DNA of 64,000 bases from Corallococcus soli. GTDB taxonomy: Bacteria; Myxococcota; Myxococcia; Myxococcales; Myxococcaceae. Shown here in pieces: positions 25,906 through 34,474 of this stretch (its first letter is position 1; every line of letters begins with the position of its first letter). The notes under the pieces are model-generated. The model saw only the letters and a program-made list of their open reading frames with translations, was not told the origin of the DNA and did not search any database. The stretch covers positions 124,001-188,000 of the forward strand of contig NZ_JAAIYO010000013.1 in assembly GCF_014930455.1 (NCBI RefSeq). The letters run 5' to 3'. The translations under genes were made by a program, and so were the position numbers.

Positions 25906-26979
25906 ATGAGCGAGGACGTGCTGCTGGAGACCCGGGGAGCCGTGGGCCTTGTCACCCTCAACCGCCCGAGGGCGCTCAACGCGCTCTCCCTGGGCATGTG
26001 CCGGGCGCTGCATCCCCGGCTGGACGCCTGGGCGGCGGATCCCGCCGTGAAGGCGGTGGTGATCCGGGGCGCGGGAGGCAAGGCGTTCTGCGCGGGAGGG
26101 GACGTGCGCGCGGTGGCCGGCTCGGTGGACCGCCCGGAGGGGGAGGCGTCGCTGTCCCGGGAGTTCTTCCAGGCGGAGTACGCGCTCAACCACCGCATCC
26201 ACCACTTCCCGAAGCCCTTCGTCGCGCTGGTGGACGGCATCTGCATGGGCGGCGGGCTGGGCCTGTCGATGCATGGCGGGTTCCGCGTCGTCACGGAGAG
26301 GCTGCTGCTCGCGATGCCGGAGACGGCCATCGGCATCTTCCCGGACGTGGGCGGTGGCTGGTTCCTGCCGCGCTTCCCGGGCGAGACGGGCACGTACCTG
26401 GGGCTGACGGGCGCGCGGTGTGACGCGGCGGACGCGGTGTGGCTCGGGTATGCGACGCACCGGGTGGAGTCCTCCAGGATGGAGGAGGTGTTGGACGCGC
26501 TGGTGGCGGCGGACTGGAGCGCCCCCGCGCACCATGCGGTGGCGCACGTCCTGGCGGGCTTCCTCGCGGAGCCGGGGACCTCCGCGCTGGAGGCGCGGGC
26601 GGACGCCATCGCGCGGTGCTTCCGGGGGGACCGGGTGGAGGACATCCTGGCGGCGCTGGAGCGGGAGGGCTCGACGTGGGCGGAGCAGACGCGGGCCACG
26701 CTGCTGCGCATGTCGCCCACGAGCCTCAAGGTGACGCTGCGGCAGCTTCGCGAGGGACGCGGGCGGGACTACGACGCGATGGCGCGCGTGGAGTACCGCT
26801 TGAGCCAGGCGCTGACCGCGCGGCCGGACTTCCGGGAGGGCATCCGGGCCGTGCTCGTGGACAAGGATCAGCAGCCGCGCTGGAGCCCGGCCACGCTCGC
26901 GGAGGTGACGGACGCGGAGGTGGAGGCGTGCTTCGCCCCGCGACCCGGGGACGAGCTGGTGCTGCCCTCGCTGGGCTGA
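25906..26979 (+). CDS. 3-hydroxyisobutyryl-CoA hydrolase-type crotonase
   Basis: 357 aa from the ATG at 25906, just behind GGAGG. Crotonase fold with oxyanion-hole segments AFCAGGDVRAVA and DGICMGGGLGLSMHG, then the HIBYL-CoA hydrolase signature GIFPDVGGGWFLPRFPG (catalytic Glu in PETAIGIFPD). The C-terminal ECH_2 extension (about 230-357), with RMSPTSLKVTLRQL, distinguishes this group from plain enoyl-CoA hydratases. The enzyme hydrolyses 3-hydroxyisobutyryl-CoA in valine breakdown. In myxobacteria, branched-chain amino acid catabolism feeds iso-fatty acid and energy metabolism. It stands alone here, with a 17-nt gap to a convergent gene. Confidence 0.88.
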   Translation: MSEDVLLETRGAVGLVTLNRPRALNALSLGMCRALHPRLDAWAADPAVKAVVIRGAGGKAFCAGGDVRAVAGSVDRPEGEASLSREFFQAEYALNHRIHHFPKPFVALVDGICMGGGLGLSMHGGFRVVTERLLLAMPETAIGIFPDVGGGWFLPRFPGETGTYLGLTGARCDAADAVWLGYATHRVESSRMEEVLDALVAADWSAPAHHAVAHVLAGFLAEPGTSALEARADAIARCFRGDRVEDILAALEREGSTWAEQTRATLLRMSPTSLKVTLRQLREGRGRDYDAMARVEYRLSQALTARPDFREGIRAVLVDKDQQPRWSPATLAEVTDAEVEACFAPRPGDELVLPSLG

Positions 26980-26996
26980 ACCGCGAGGAAGCGGGC

Positions 26997-27563
26997 CTAC
27001 AGGTCCTCGTCGCTCACGACGGTGCGTCCGTCCGCGCGCAGCAGCGCGGTCGTGATGCCTTCGCCGGGACGCAGCACGCCGGTGTCATAGACGCGCTGGC
27101 TGCCGCACGAAGGGCTCTTCTCCTTCAGCAGGGCCACCGGGACACCGAACCGCTTCGCGGCGTCCAGCGCCAGCCGGGCCCCGTCCTGGAACGCGGCGGT
27201 GCGGTCCTCGCGCGTGTCCCGGGTGAGGGCGCGTGCGCGGCCGGCCCAGACGTCCACGCCCGTGCCACCGGCCAGGTCCACGGGAGGCCGGGGAATGCCC
27301 ATGCCCGCGGCGGCCTCCGGACAGATGGGGACCACGGACTTGCCCTCCAGCGCCGCCAGCACCCGCTCCGAGCGCTGCGAGCGTCCGTCATACCGACACG
27401 CCTCACCCAGCAGGCACGCGCTCACCAGGACCACGGGCGCATCGCGCAGGGCCTGCCGTCGTGCCTCCCGCGCCGAAGCGCCTGGCGCGGAGTCCACGGC
27501 GCCGTCGCCTGGGGCGCTCGACGCAGGGGAGGCAGGCGCGTGCGGCCCCGCGTCCTGCTTCAC
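26997..27563 (-). CDS. DUF523 family protein
   Basis: 188 aa. The GTG start overlaps the purN stop (GTGA). The first about 40 residues are an Ala/Pro-rich extension. The DUF523 domain follows, with VSACLLGEACRYDGRSQ near residues 46-62, VPICPEAAAGMGIPRPPV near 78-95, and LLKEKSPSCGSQRVYDTG near 140-158. The conserved Cys residues in those three blocks could bind metal. The family function is not established. It is translationally coupled to purN, but a purine role cannot be inferred from that alone. Confidence 0.87.
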   Translation of the reverse strand: MKQDAGPHAPASPASSAPGDGAVDSAPGASAREARRQALRDAPVVLVSACLLGEACRYDGRSQRSERVLAALEGKSVVPICPEAAAGMGIPRPPVDLAGGTGVDVWAGRARALTRDTREDRTAAFQDGARLALDAAKRFGVPVALLKEKSPSCGSQRVYDTGVLRPGEGITTALLRADGRTVVSDEDL

Positions 27564-28225
27564 TTCGGCGCACCCGGACTGCGCAGGGCCGTCCCGTCGC
27601 CCGTGACAATCGCGTCCACGCGCGTGCGCATCCCCTCCAGCGTCACCGCGCCCGTCACCGCCAGCCGCACGGCGAGCGGATACAGCCGGTGCTCCTCCGC
27701 GAGGATGCGCGCACTCAGGCTCGCTTCGTCATCCCGCGGGAGCACCGGCACCGCCGCCTGCGCGAGGATGGGCCCGGTGTCCGTGCCCGCGTCCACGTAG
27801 TGCACCGTGCACCCGGCCACCTTCACGCCGCGCTCCAGCGCCTGGCGCTGCGCGTGCAGCCCCGGGAACGCGGGCAGCAGGGAAGGGTGGATGTTCAGCA
27901 CGCGCCCCGCGAAGTGCTTCAGGAAGTCGGCGCTCACCAGCCGCATGAAGCCCGCCAGGCACACCCACTCCACGCCCGCGTCGGCCAGCACGCCGCGCAC
28001 CGCCGCCTCGAAGTCCGCCTTGGACGCGAAGGCCTTGTGGTCCACCACCTCCGCGCGCACGCCCGCCTTGCGCGCGCGCTCCAGCCCGTAGGCGGTGGGC
28101 ATGTTGGACACCACGCAGGCCACCTCGGCCGGGAAGTCCGCCTGCGCGGCCGCGTCGAGCAGCGCCTGGAGGTTGCTCCCGCCTCCGCTGATGAGCACCC
28201 CCAGCCGCGCCCGCTTCGCGCTCAT
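27560..28225 (-). CDS. purN: Phosphoribosylglycinamide formyltransferase
   Basis: 221 aa. It transfers formyl from 10-formyl-THF to GAR in de novo purine synthesis. [17 protein letters not shown] binds the ribose phosphate. [14 protein letters not shown], then [13 protein letters not shown] with the catalytic Asn and His, and [13 protein letters not shown] with the catalytic Asp are all intact. The start overlaps the purM stop (ATGA), so the purM product AIR pathway step and purN are co-expressed. Recognition is secure. Confidence 0.96.
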   Translation of the reverse strand: MSAKRARLGVLISGGGSNLQALLDAAAQADFPAEVACVVSNMPTAYGLERARKAGVRAEVVDHKAFASKADFEAAVRGVLADAGVEWVCLAGFMRLVSADFLKHFAGRVLNIHPSLLPAFPGLHAQRQALERGVKVAGCTVHYVDAGTDTGPILAQAAVPVLPRDDEASLSARILAEEHRLYPLAVRLAVTGAVTLEGMRTRVDAIVTGDGTALRSPGAPK

Positions 28226-29259
28226 GGGTCGATGACCGCCGTGGCCTCGCCCTGGCCCGCTTCCACCCGGCCCACCTCGGACGCTTCCACGCCCCGGCCG
28301 CGCAGCACCTCCAGCGCCTTCGCCACGTCCTCCTTCGCCACCACGACGATGAGGCCCAGGCCCATGTTGAACGTGCTGAACATCTCATCGCGCGCGACGT
28401 TGCCCGTCTTCGCGATGAGGTCGAAGATGGCCGGCTTCTTCCACGCCGCCTCGCTCAGCACCGCGCGCGTCCCGTCCGGCAGGCACCGGGGCAGGTTGCC
28501 CGGGATGCCGCTGCCGGTGATGTGCGCCATGCCCTTCACCTTCACCGCCTGGCACAGCGCGAGCGCGTCCTTCACGTAGATGCGCGTGGGCTCCAGCAGC
28601 GCGTCAGCCAGCGGGCGATCCAACCCCAGCGGCGCCACGTCCAGCGCCAGCTTCGCGTCCTCCAGCAGCACCTTGCGCGCCAGCGAGTAGCCGTTGCTGT
28701 GCAGCCCCGACGACGTCAGGCCGATGAGCGCGTCGCCCGGCGCCACCGTCTTGCCGTCGATGATGGCCGAGCGCTCCACCACGCCCACGCAGAAGCCCGC
28801 GACGTCGTACTCGCCGCGCGCGTAGAAGCCCGGCATCTCCGCCGTCTCCCCGCCCAGCAGCGCGCACCCCGCCTGCTCGCAGCCCAGCGCGATGCCCTTC
28901 ACCACCTCCGCCGCCGCGTCCACGTCCAGCTTGCCGGTGGCGAAGTAGTCCAGGAAGAACAGCGGCTCCGCGCCGCAGGTGAGGATGTCGTTCACCGACA
29001 TGGCCACCAGGTCGATGCCCACCGTGTCGTGCCGCCCCGCGAGGAAGGCCACCTTGAGCTTGGTGCCCACGCCGTCCGTGCCCGCCACCAGCACGGGCGC
29101 CTGGTACTTGCCGGGCGGCAGCGCGAACAGGCCGCCGAAGCCGCCCACCCCGCCCATCACCTCGGGGCGCGTGGTGCGCGCGGCATGGGGCTTGATTCGT
29201 TCGACGAAGGCGTCGCCCGCCTCGATGTCTACGCCGCTCTGCTTATAGGTCGTTCCCAC
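28222..29259 (-). CDS. purM: Phosphoribosylformylglycinamidine cyclo-ligase
   Basis: 345 aa, normal length. PurM closes the imidazole ring to give AIR using ATP. The N-terminal [58 protein letters not shown] and [13 protein letters not shown] are all conserved family blocks. GTG start. The region upstream holds a GAGACA-17-TACAAG promoter candidate whose -10 ends 8 nt before the start codon, so the mRNA may be leaderless. It heads the leftward purM-purN-DUF523 unit and is divergent from the Crp-like gene. Confidence 0.96.
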   Translation of the reverse strand: MGTTYKQSGVDIEAGDAFVERIKPHAARTTRPEVMGGVGGFGGLFALPPGKYQAPVLVAGTDGVGTKLKVAFLAGRHDTVGIDLVAMSVNDILTCGAEPLFFLDYFATGKLDVDAAAEVVKGIALGCEQAGCALLGGETAEMPGFYARGEYDVAGFCVGVVERSAIIDGKTVAPGDALIGLTSSGLHSNGYSLARKVLLEDAKLALDVAPLGLDRPLADALLEPTRIYVKDALALCQAVKVKGMAHITGSGIPGNLPRCLPDGTRAVLSEAAWKKPAIFDLIAKTGNVARDEMFSTFNMGLGLIVVVAKEDVAKALEVLRGRGVEASEVGRVEAGQGEATAVIDP

Positions 29260-29267
29260 GGGCCGGC

Positions 29268-29296
29268 CTTGTACCCCTCCCGGAGGCCCCTGTCTC
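29268..29296 (-). promoter_or_regulatory. Candidate sigma-70-like promoter of purM
   Basis: On the minus strand, GAGACA (complement of 29291-29296) and TACAAG (complement of 29268-29273) are separated by 17 nt, with the purM GTG 8 nt beyond the -10. A GGGGCT-CGG-AGCCCC hairpin (29297-29311) abuts the -35. Match quality is moderate. Confidence 0.4.
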
Positions 29297-29354
29297 GGGG
29301 CTCGGAGCCCCTCTGTCGGGTTTGCGGCCCCCCTGCCCGCCGGCCTGCGCCCGG

Positions 29355-29412
29355 GCGATATCGCTCTGGGATATTTGACCGGTGGGGTGGGGGCTGATTG
29401 ACTCGTTGGTCA
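29355..29412 (+). promoter_or_regulatory. Dyad elements in the promoter region of the Crp-like gene
   Basis: A perfect 10-bp palindrome, GCGATATCGC (29355-29364), and an inverted repeat, TGAC-N6-GTCA (29399-29412), lie upstream of the ATG at 29414. The second has the half-site geometry of Crp-family operators, although it is TGAC rather than TGTGA, and would overlap the transcript start. Autoregulation is plausible but unproven. Confidence 0.35.
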
Positions 29413-29413
29413 G

Positions 29414-30064
29414 ATGGGCGCCGAGGAAACCCTCTTTCAAAGATTTGGCAAGGAGTTCCCCAAGGGCACCGAGCTCTTCCGCGAGGGAGAGATCGGCAAG
29501 GAGATGTTCGTCATCCAATCCGGGAAGATCGCCATCTCCAAGCGCGTGCGCGACGTGGAGAAGGTCCTGGCCGTCCTGGGACCGGGCGAATTCTTCGGTG
29601 AGATGGCCATCATCTCCAACAAGCCCCGGAACGCCTCCGCCATCGTCCATGACGACGCGAAGCTGCTCGTCATCGACCCGAAGACCTTCGAGGCGATGAT
29701 CCGCGGCAACGCGGAGATCGCCGTCCGGATGATCAAGAAGCTGACCGAGCGCCTGTCGGAGGCGGACGCCCAGATTGAAAACCTGCTCCACGGCGACCCC
29801 GCCAGCCGCGTGGTCCATCAGATCCTCCAGACCTGCCAGGCGCGGGGCCGGCAGCAGGAGGAGGGCGTGGAGATCGACTTCGCGGTGCGGGAGATGCCCC
29901 GGCAGATCGGCGTGGGCGAGCCGGCCGTGCGCAGCATGTTGGACCGGATGGAGCGCGCGGGGCTCATCGAGCGCAGCGGTGACAGACTGACCGTGTATGA
30001 CACGGCCCGGCTGCATGACTTCCTCAACTACCTTGAGATGAAGTGGAAGTTCGGAGACCTCTAG
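29414..30064 (+). CDS. Crp/Fnr-family cyclic-nucleotide-binding transcription factor
   Basis: 216 aa. A cyclic-nucleotide-binding beta-roll (about 12-125) has FREGEIGKEMFVIQSGKIAI and a phosphate-binding cassette-like segment, FFGEMAIISNKPRNASAIV, with Glu and Arg in cAMP-contacting positions. A dimerisation helix (about 108-140) leads to a C-terminal winged helix (about 150-210) with MPRQIGVGEPAVRSMLDRMERAGLIE. No Fe-S cysteine cluster is visible, so a nucleotide rather than oxygen is the expected ligand. The next gene, 1 nt downstream, encodes a cyclic-nucleotide phosphodiesterase, which strengthens the ligand assignment. Confidence 0.9.
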   Translation: MGAEETLFQRFGKEFPKGTELFREGEIGKEMFVIQSGKIAISKRVRDVEKVLAVLGPGEFFGEMAIISNKPRNASAIVHDDAKLLVIDPKTFEAMIRGNAEIAVRMIKKLTERLSEADAQIENLLHGDPASRVVHQILQTCQARGRQQEEGVEIDFAVREMPRQIGVGEPAVRSMLDRMERAGLIERSGDRLTVYDTARLHDFLNYLEMKWKFGDL

Positions 30065-30065
30065 C

Positions 30066-30821
30066 GTGAAGCTGCAAGTCCTCGGGTGCCACGGCGGCGA
30101 GCTTCCCACGTGCAGGAGCACCTGCTTCCTCGTGGACGACGTGCTCGCGCTCGACGCGGGCGCACTCACCGGGACGCTTTCGCTGGAGCAGCTGTGCAAG
30201 GTCGACGACATCCTCGTCGGCCACAGCCACTTCGACCACGTGAAGGACCTGCCGCTGCTCGCCGACCTGGTCATCGGCCGGCGCGACAAGCCCGTCACCA
30301 TCCATGCCTCCCGCGAGTGCGCCCGGGCGCTGCGCGAGAACATGTTCAACAACGCGCTGTGGCCGGACTTCACGCGCATCCCCACGCGCCACAAGCCCGT
30401 CCTGGCCATCAAGACCTTCCGCGCCGGCAGCACCTTCCAGGTGGGCCCCTACACCGTGAAGAGCGTGCCGGTGAGCCACCCGGTGGAGTCGTGCGCCTTC
30501 ATCATCTCCGACGGGAAGTCCTCCCTCGCGATGAGCGGCGACACCGGCCCCACGGACAAGCTGTGGAAGGCGCTCAACGCCACGAAGAACCTCAAGGCGC
30601 TGCTGCTGGAGGCCAGCTTCCCCAACAGCCTCCAGGCCCTGGCGGACATCTCCGGCCACCTGACGCCCGCCACGGTGGGCTCGGAGCTGCGCAAGTTCGA
30701 CCGCAACGGCGCCCAGGTGATGCTCTACCACCTGAAGCCCGCCTTCATCTCCCAGCTCAAGAAGGAGCTGGCCCCACTGCCGGTGAACGTCCTGGAACTG
30801 GGGGAGATCTTCCAGTTCTAG
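30066..30821 (+). CDS. Class II 3',5'-cyclic-nucleotide phosphodiesterase-like MBL hydrolase
   Basis: 251 aa, GTG start 1 nt after the Crp-like stop. A metallo-beta-lactamase fold with the zinc motif GHSHFDHVKDLPLLADL (HxHxDH variant HSHFDH, about 53-58), a further His in VPVSHPVESCAFII, Asp in MSGDTGPTDKLW, and His in YHLKPAF. The N-terminal LQVLGCHGGELPTCRSTCFLVDD and the helix after the zinc motif match class II phosphodiesterases (yeast PDE1/CpdP type) better than RNase Z-type enzymes. The predicted role is hydrolysis of cAMP or cGMP in the cytosol. A hairpin follows at 30830-30851. Confidence 0.83.
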   Translation: MKLQVLGCHGGELPTCRSTCFLVDDVLALDAGALTGTLSLEQLCKVDDILVGHSHFDHVKDLPLLADLVIGRRDKPVTIHASRECARALRENMFNNALWPDFTRIPTRHKPVLAIKTFRAGSTFQVGPYTVKSVPVSHPVESCAFIISDGKSSLAMSGDTGPTDKLWKALNATKNLKALLLEASFPNSLQALADISGHLTPATVGSELRKFDRNGAQVMLYHLKPAFISQLKKELAPLPVNVLELGEIFQF

Positions 30822-30829
30822 GTGCCCCG

Positions 30830-30851
30830 CGCCCCCGGAAGAGGGGGGGCG
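30830..30851 (+). terminator. GC-rich hairpin after the phosphodiesterase gene
   Basis: CGCCCCC (30830-30836) pairs with GGGGGCG (30845-30851) around an 8-nt loop, 8 nt after the stop codon. No U-tract. It separates the Crp/PDE unit from the accD promoter that begins at 30877. Confidence 0.45.
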
Positions 30852-30876
30852 TGCCGCGGCGCGCCGTACGGGGGTA

Positions 30877-30905
30877 TTGACGGCTGTCGGCGGGCGGACT
30901 AACCC
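30877..30905 (+). promoter_or_regulatory. Sigma-70-like promoter of accD
   Basis: TTGACG (30877-30882) and TAACCC (30900-30905) are 17 nt apart, and the accD ATG lies 11 nt after the -10. The -35 matches the consensus at five of six positions. The predicted 5' leader is only a few nucleotides. Confidence 0.55.
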
Positions 30906-30916
30906 CTGGCGCCCTC

Positions 30917-31768
30917 ATGGCCTGGTTCTCCAAGAAGCCCCGTATCGCCGTCGACCCCGAGCCTGTCGCCGAGCCCCAGCCGTCCCGCATGCAGGGCCTG
31001 TGGGCCAAGTGCGAGAGCTGCGACGAGATCATCTACCGTCAGGAGCTGGAGAAGAACTGGATGGTGTGTCCGCACTGCGAACACCACCACGCCTGGACGG
31101 CGCGCTCCCGGCTCGCGGCAACGTTGGATCCGGACTCCTTCGAGGAGTTCGACAAGGGACTGGAGCCGTTGGATCCGCTCGGGTTCAGCGACACCAAGAA
31201 GTACAAGGACCGGCTGAAGACCACGCGCAAGAACCTGGACGAGAACGACGCGTTCATCTCAGGCGTGGGCCGCATCGAGGGCCACCAGGTCTCCGTGGGC
31301 TGCTTCCTCTTCGAGTTCATGGGCGGCTCCATGGGCTCGGTGGTGGGAGAGAAGGTGACGCGCGTGTTCGAGCGCGCCTACGAGCTCAAGTGCCCCGCGC
31401 TGGTGTTCTCCGCGTCCGGCGGCGCGCGCATGCAGGAGGGCATCTTCTCCCTGATGCAGATGGCGAAGACGTCCGCGGCCATCGCGCGCTTCCGCAACAG
31501 CGGCAAGCCGTACGTGTCCGTGATGCTCAACCCCACCACCGGCGGCGTGGCCGCGTCCTTCTCCTGGCTGGGCGACGTCATCCTCGCGGAGCCGCACGCC
31601 CTCATCGGCTTCGCGGGCCCGCGCGTCATCGAGCAGACCATCCGCCAGAAGCTCCCGGAGGGCTTCCAGCGCTCGGAGTTCCTGCTGGACCACGGGATGA
31701 TCGACGCCATCATCCACCGCAAGGAGCTGCGCGCGAAGCTGGGGCAGCTCCTGGGCCTGCTGGGGTAG
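30917..31768 (+). CDS. accD: Acetyl-CoA carboxylase carboxyltransferase subunit beta
   Basis: 283 aa. AccD, with AccA, transfers CO2 from biotin to acetyl-CoA to form malonyl-CoA for fatty acid synthesis. The N-terminal zinc ribbon is visible as CESCDEII ... MVCPHC (about 34-58). The crotonase-like carboxyltransferase fold follows, with FEFMGGSMGSVVGEK, VFSASGGARMQEGIFSLMQM and PTTGGVAASFSWLGDV. It is followed by folC after 19 nt, the frequent accD-folC arrangement of bacteria. The ATG is close to the predicted promoter and no strong ribosome site is seen. Confidence 0.97.
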   Translation: MAWFSKKPRIAVDPEPVAEPQPSRMQGLWAKCESCDEIIYRQELEKNWMVCPHCEHHHAWTARSRLAATLDPDSFEEFDKGLEPLDPLGFSDTKKYKDRLKTTRKNLDENDAFISGVGRIEGHQVSVGCFLFEFMGGSMGSVVGEKVTRVFERAYELKCPALVFSASGGARMQEGIFSLMQMAKTSAAIARFRNSGKPYVSVMLNPTTGGVAASFSWLGDVILAEPHALIGFAGPRVIEQTIRQKLPEGFQRSEFLLDHGMIDAIIHRKELRAKLGQLLGLLG

Positions 31769-31787
31769 GGCGGTCGCTTCTTCCGCC

Positions 31788-33071
31788 ATGGACGCGCCCC
31801 GCACCCCCGAAGAGGCCCTGCGCTTCTTCCAGGCGCTCAACCCCTCCGGCATCAAGCTGGGGCTGGAGCGGGTGCGGGACGCGCTCCTCGCGTTGGGCCA
31901 CCCGGAGCGGGACTACCCGGCGCTGCACGTCGCCGGCACCAACGGCAAGGGCAGCACCTGCGCCTTCGTGGCCCGCGCGCTCGAAGCCGCCGGCCACCGC
32001 GTGGGGCTCTACACGTCGCCGCACCTGGTGCGCGTCAACGAGCGCATCCGCGTGGCGGGCGAGGACATCCCGGACGACGTCTTCGGGCAGCGCATCCTGG
32101 AGGTGCTGGAGCGCTACCCCTCCGCGCTGACGGACCCGATGACGTACTTCGAGTTCGGCACCGTGGTCGCCCTCTGGCACTTCTCGCGGGAGCGCGTGGA
32201 CGTGGCCGTGCTGGAGACCGGCCTCGGCGGACGGCTTGACGCCACCAGCGCCGCGAGCCCCGTCGTCACCTGCGTCACCCCGGTGTCCTTCGACCACATG
32301 GAGTACCTGGGCCACACGCTCCGGGACATCGCCTGGGAGAAGGCCGGCATCTTCAAGCCCTCCGTGCCGGTGGTGCTCTCGCGCCAGGAGCCGGAGGCGA
32401 TGGACGCGCTGCTGCGCCGCGCCGGACAGCTGGGCGTCCCCGTCGTCGTGGAGGGGCGCGACTTCCACCTGGAGGCCGGCGCTGACGGCGGGCTGGCGTA
32501 CCGGGGGCCTGTCTGGTCGCTCGGCGGCCTGACGCTGTCCCTGCGGGGGCCCTACCAGCGGCAGAACGCGGCGGTGGCCCTGGCCTGCCTGGAAGCCCTC
32601 CAGGCGCGGGGCGTGGCGGTGACCCCGGAGGCGGCCCGGGAGGGGCTGGCCTCCGCGCGGTGGCCCGGCCGGCTGGAAGAGGTGGCGGCCCATCCCCCGG
32701 TGGTGGTGGACGGGGCCCACAACCCGGCGGGCGTGGCGGTGCTGCTGGAGGCCCTGGATGCCCTCTACGCGGGGCGTCCCCTGCACCTGGTGTTCGGGGT
32801 GGTGGCGGACAAGGACCGGGGCCCCATGATGCGCGCCCTGTTTCCGCGGGCGACCTCCGTCCACCTCACGCCGCTGGACACGCCGCGCTCGTTGGCGCCA
32901 GAGCGATACATGGACGAAGCGCGCGCCGCGTGTTCACGCGTGGTCGCTCATGCCTCCCTGGCGGAGGCCCTGGCCGGGGCCCGGGTCGATGCTGACGGCA
33001 GTCCGGGGGGATGGGTCCTTTGTACAGGTTCCCTCTTCCTGGTCGGCGCCGTGAAGCGATTGCTCGCGTGA
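31788..33071 (+). CDS. folC: Folylpolyglutamate/dihydrofolate synthase
   Basis: 427 aa. It adds glutamate to dihydropteroate or folates. The ATP-binding loop is VAGTNGKGSTCAFVA (about 47-61). The Mur-ligase family features YTSPHLVRVNERIRV and ETGLGGRLDATSAASP are present, as are FDHMEYLG near residue 165 and VVDGAHNPAGVAVL in the C-terminal domain. It is probably translated from the accD transcript. A separate promoter for the next gene starts 5 nt after its stop. Confidence 0.95.
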   Translation: MDAPRTPEEALRFFQALNPSGIKLGLERVRDALLALGHPERDYPALHVAGTNGKGSTCAFVARALEAAGHRVGLYTSPHLVRVNERIRVAGEDIPDDVFGQRILEVLERYPSALTDPMTYFEFGTVVALWHFSRERVDVAVLETGLGGRLDATSAASPVVTCVTPVSFDHMEYLGHTLRDIAWEKAGIFKPSVPVVLSRQEPEAMDALLRRAGQLGVPVVVEGRDFHLEAGADGGLAYRGPVWSLGGLTLSLRGPYQRQNAAVALACLEALQARGVAVTPEAAREGLASARWPGRLEEVAAHPPVVVDGAHNPAGVAVLLEALDALYAGRPLHLVFGVVADKDRGPMMRALFPRATSVHLTPLDTPRSLAPERYMDEARAACSRVVAHASLAEALAGARVDADGSPGGWVLCTGSLFLVGAVKRLLA

Positions 33072-33075
33072 AACC

Positions 33076-33104
33076 TTGGCGCATCGCAGCAGCGGCAGTA
33101 ACTT
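33076..33104 (+). promoter_or_regulatory. Sigma-70-like promoter giving a leaderless alpha/beta hydrolase mRNA
   Basis: TTGGCG (33076-33081) and TAACTT (33099-33104) are exactly 17 nt apart. The ATG at 33111 is 6 nt beyond the -10, so the predicted transcription start falls on the start codon itself. No ribosome site is present, consistent with a leaderless transcript. Confidence 0.55.
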
Positions 33105-33110
33105 TGAGAC

Positions 33111-34382
33111 ATGCGCCTGCCGGACTGGAGATCGGCCCTCCCGGGCCCTCCGATGCCCACCGTCGATGAAGTCGACTTCCGGGCGCTGTACTCGAAGACG
33201 AACTACGTGGTGGAGACGGCGGACGGATGGTCGCTTGTCATCACGCGATACCGGCCGGTGAAACAGGCGTTCGCGCAGCCGCTGTTCGGTGAGCCGCTGC
33301 TGCTCGTGCACGGCTTCTCCCAGAACCGGCACACCTGGACCAGCGGCCAGTTCGTCAAGAACCTGCTGTTCTTCGGCGTGGACATCCACATCCTGGAGCT
33401 GCGCGGGCACGGCAAGAGCTCCATCGCGTTCCAGAAGGAGCGCGCCGAGCGCTTCAAGCGCCCGCTGCCCACGGACCTGGACTACGGCTGGGACCTGGAC
33501 AGCTACTTCCTCTACGACCTGCCGGCGGCCGTCTCCGGCGTGAAGCGCATCACCCGCCGCGAGCGCGTCTTCTATTGCGGCCACTCCATGGGCGGCATGC
33601 TGGGCTACGGCTACGCCGGCATCCACGACGACTTCGAGGGCCTCATCACCATTGGCGCTCCCGCGGACCTGGGGCGCGGGTTCATGCTGCTGCGCATGCT
33701 GGCGCACGGCTCGCCGCTGCTGGCCAGCGCGGTGGACATGGCGCTGGGCGGGATGAACCTGAACCGCCGCGCGACGTCGTTCGGCCGCTCGCTGCTGGCG
33801 AAGGGGGCGGGCGCCTTCAACCCGGAGCTCCAGAAGCGCCTGACGGGGGACACCCCGAAGTCGCTCGTGTTCAACGCGGTGCCGGTGGACGTCGTCCTGA
33901 AGTTCGTGGAGCGACAGCTGGCGCAGGCGGATGACTCCAAGCTGTATCAGCGTTTCACGCGCAAGCTGAACCGGCTGGTCAACACCGAACGCGTCAGCCG
34001 CGATGACATCCGCTGGCTGCTGCGCGAGGGCGGCGAGCGCGAGCCGCGCAAGGTGATTGAGCAGTTCGCCCGGTGGATCCGCCGGGGCGAGATGGTCTGC
34101 TACCGCACCGACTACGACTTCAAGCGCGGCTTCGGGAAGATTGAAATCCCCATGGCCATCATCTTCGGGGACCTGGATCCGCTGGCCTCCGTGGAGTCCA
34201 CCCGCAGCGTGTATCGCGCGGCGAAGAGCGAATACCTGCTGTGGCGGCCGGTGAAGGGCAACAGCCACGTCGAGCTGACCATGGGGCACGACATCCGGCA
34301 GATCTGCTACGACATCAAGAACCTCATTGAATACACACGCACGCACCGCACGCGCTCGCCAAGCCTGCCTCGCTTGCGTTGA
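33111..34382 (+). CDS. Alpha/beta-fold hydrolase
   Basis: 423 aa. The alpha/beta hydrolase core is visible: LLLVHGFSQNRHTW (oxyanion region HGF), a His-Gly element in ELRGHGKSSI, the nucleophile elbow YCGHSMGGMLGYG (Ser in GHSMGG, about residue 160), an acid in IIFGDLDPLAS, and the catalytic His in GNSHVELTMGHD. A large cap of about 130 residues is inserted after the nucleophile strand. No signal peptide. The substrate is unknown; a lipase, esterase or polyhydroxyalkanoate-related role is possible. It is transcribed from its own promoter and followed by the AMIN-domain gene. Confidence 0.85.
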   Translation: MRLPDWRSALPGPPMPTVDEVDFRALYSKTNYVVETADGWSLVITRYRPVKQAFAQPLFGEPLLLVHGFSQNRHTWTSGQFVKNLLFFGVDIHILELRGHGKSSIAFQKERAERFKRPLPTDLDYGWDLDSYFLYDLPAAVSGVKRITRRERVFYCGHSMGGMLGYGYAGIHDDFEGLITIGAPADLGRGFMLLRMLAHGSPLLASAVDMALGGMNLNRRATSFGRSLLAKGAGAFNPELQKRLTGDTPKSLVFNAVPVDVVLKFVERQLAQADDSKLYQRFTRKLNRLVNTERVSRDDIRWLLREGGEREPRKVIEQFARWIRRGEMVCYRTDYDFKRGFGKIEIPMAIIFGDLDPLASVESTRSVYRAAKSEYLLWRPVKGNSHVELTMGHDIRQICYDIKNLIEYTRTHRTRSPSLPRLR

Positions 34383-34411
34383 AGCGCGGACGTTCCGGCC
34401 GACCTGAAAAG

Positions 34412-34439
34412 TTGGAGCCTCCCGGCTGCGTGCTAATTT
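34412..34439 (+). promoter_or_regulatory. Sigma-70-like promoter of the AMIN-domain gene
   Basis: TTGGAG (34412-34417) and TAATTT (34434-34439) are 16 nt apart, and the -10 is preceded by TGC, giving an extended -10. It lies in the gap after the hydrolase gene, 35 nt before the ATG at 34475. Confidence 0.5.
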
Positions 34440-34449
34440 CGCGCGCCTC

Positions 34450-34461
34450 TGACGTACGTCA
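34450..34461. promoter_or_regulatory. Perfect 12-bp palindrome between promoter and AMIN-domain gene
   Basis: TGACGTACGTCA is fully self-complementary and lies just downstream of the predicted transcription start, where a bound protein would block transcription. It is a candidate operator; no cognate regulator is identified. Confidence 0.4.
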
Positions 34462-34474
34462 ATGGGAGTGGTCG

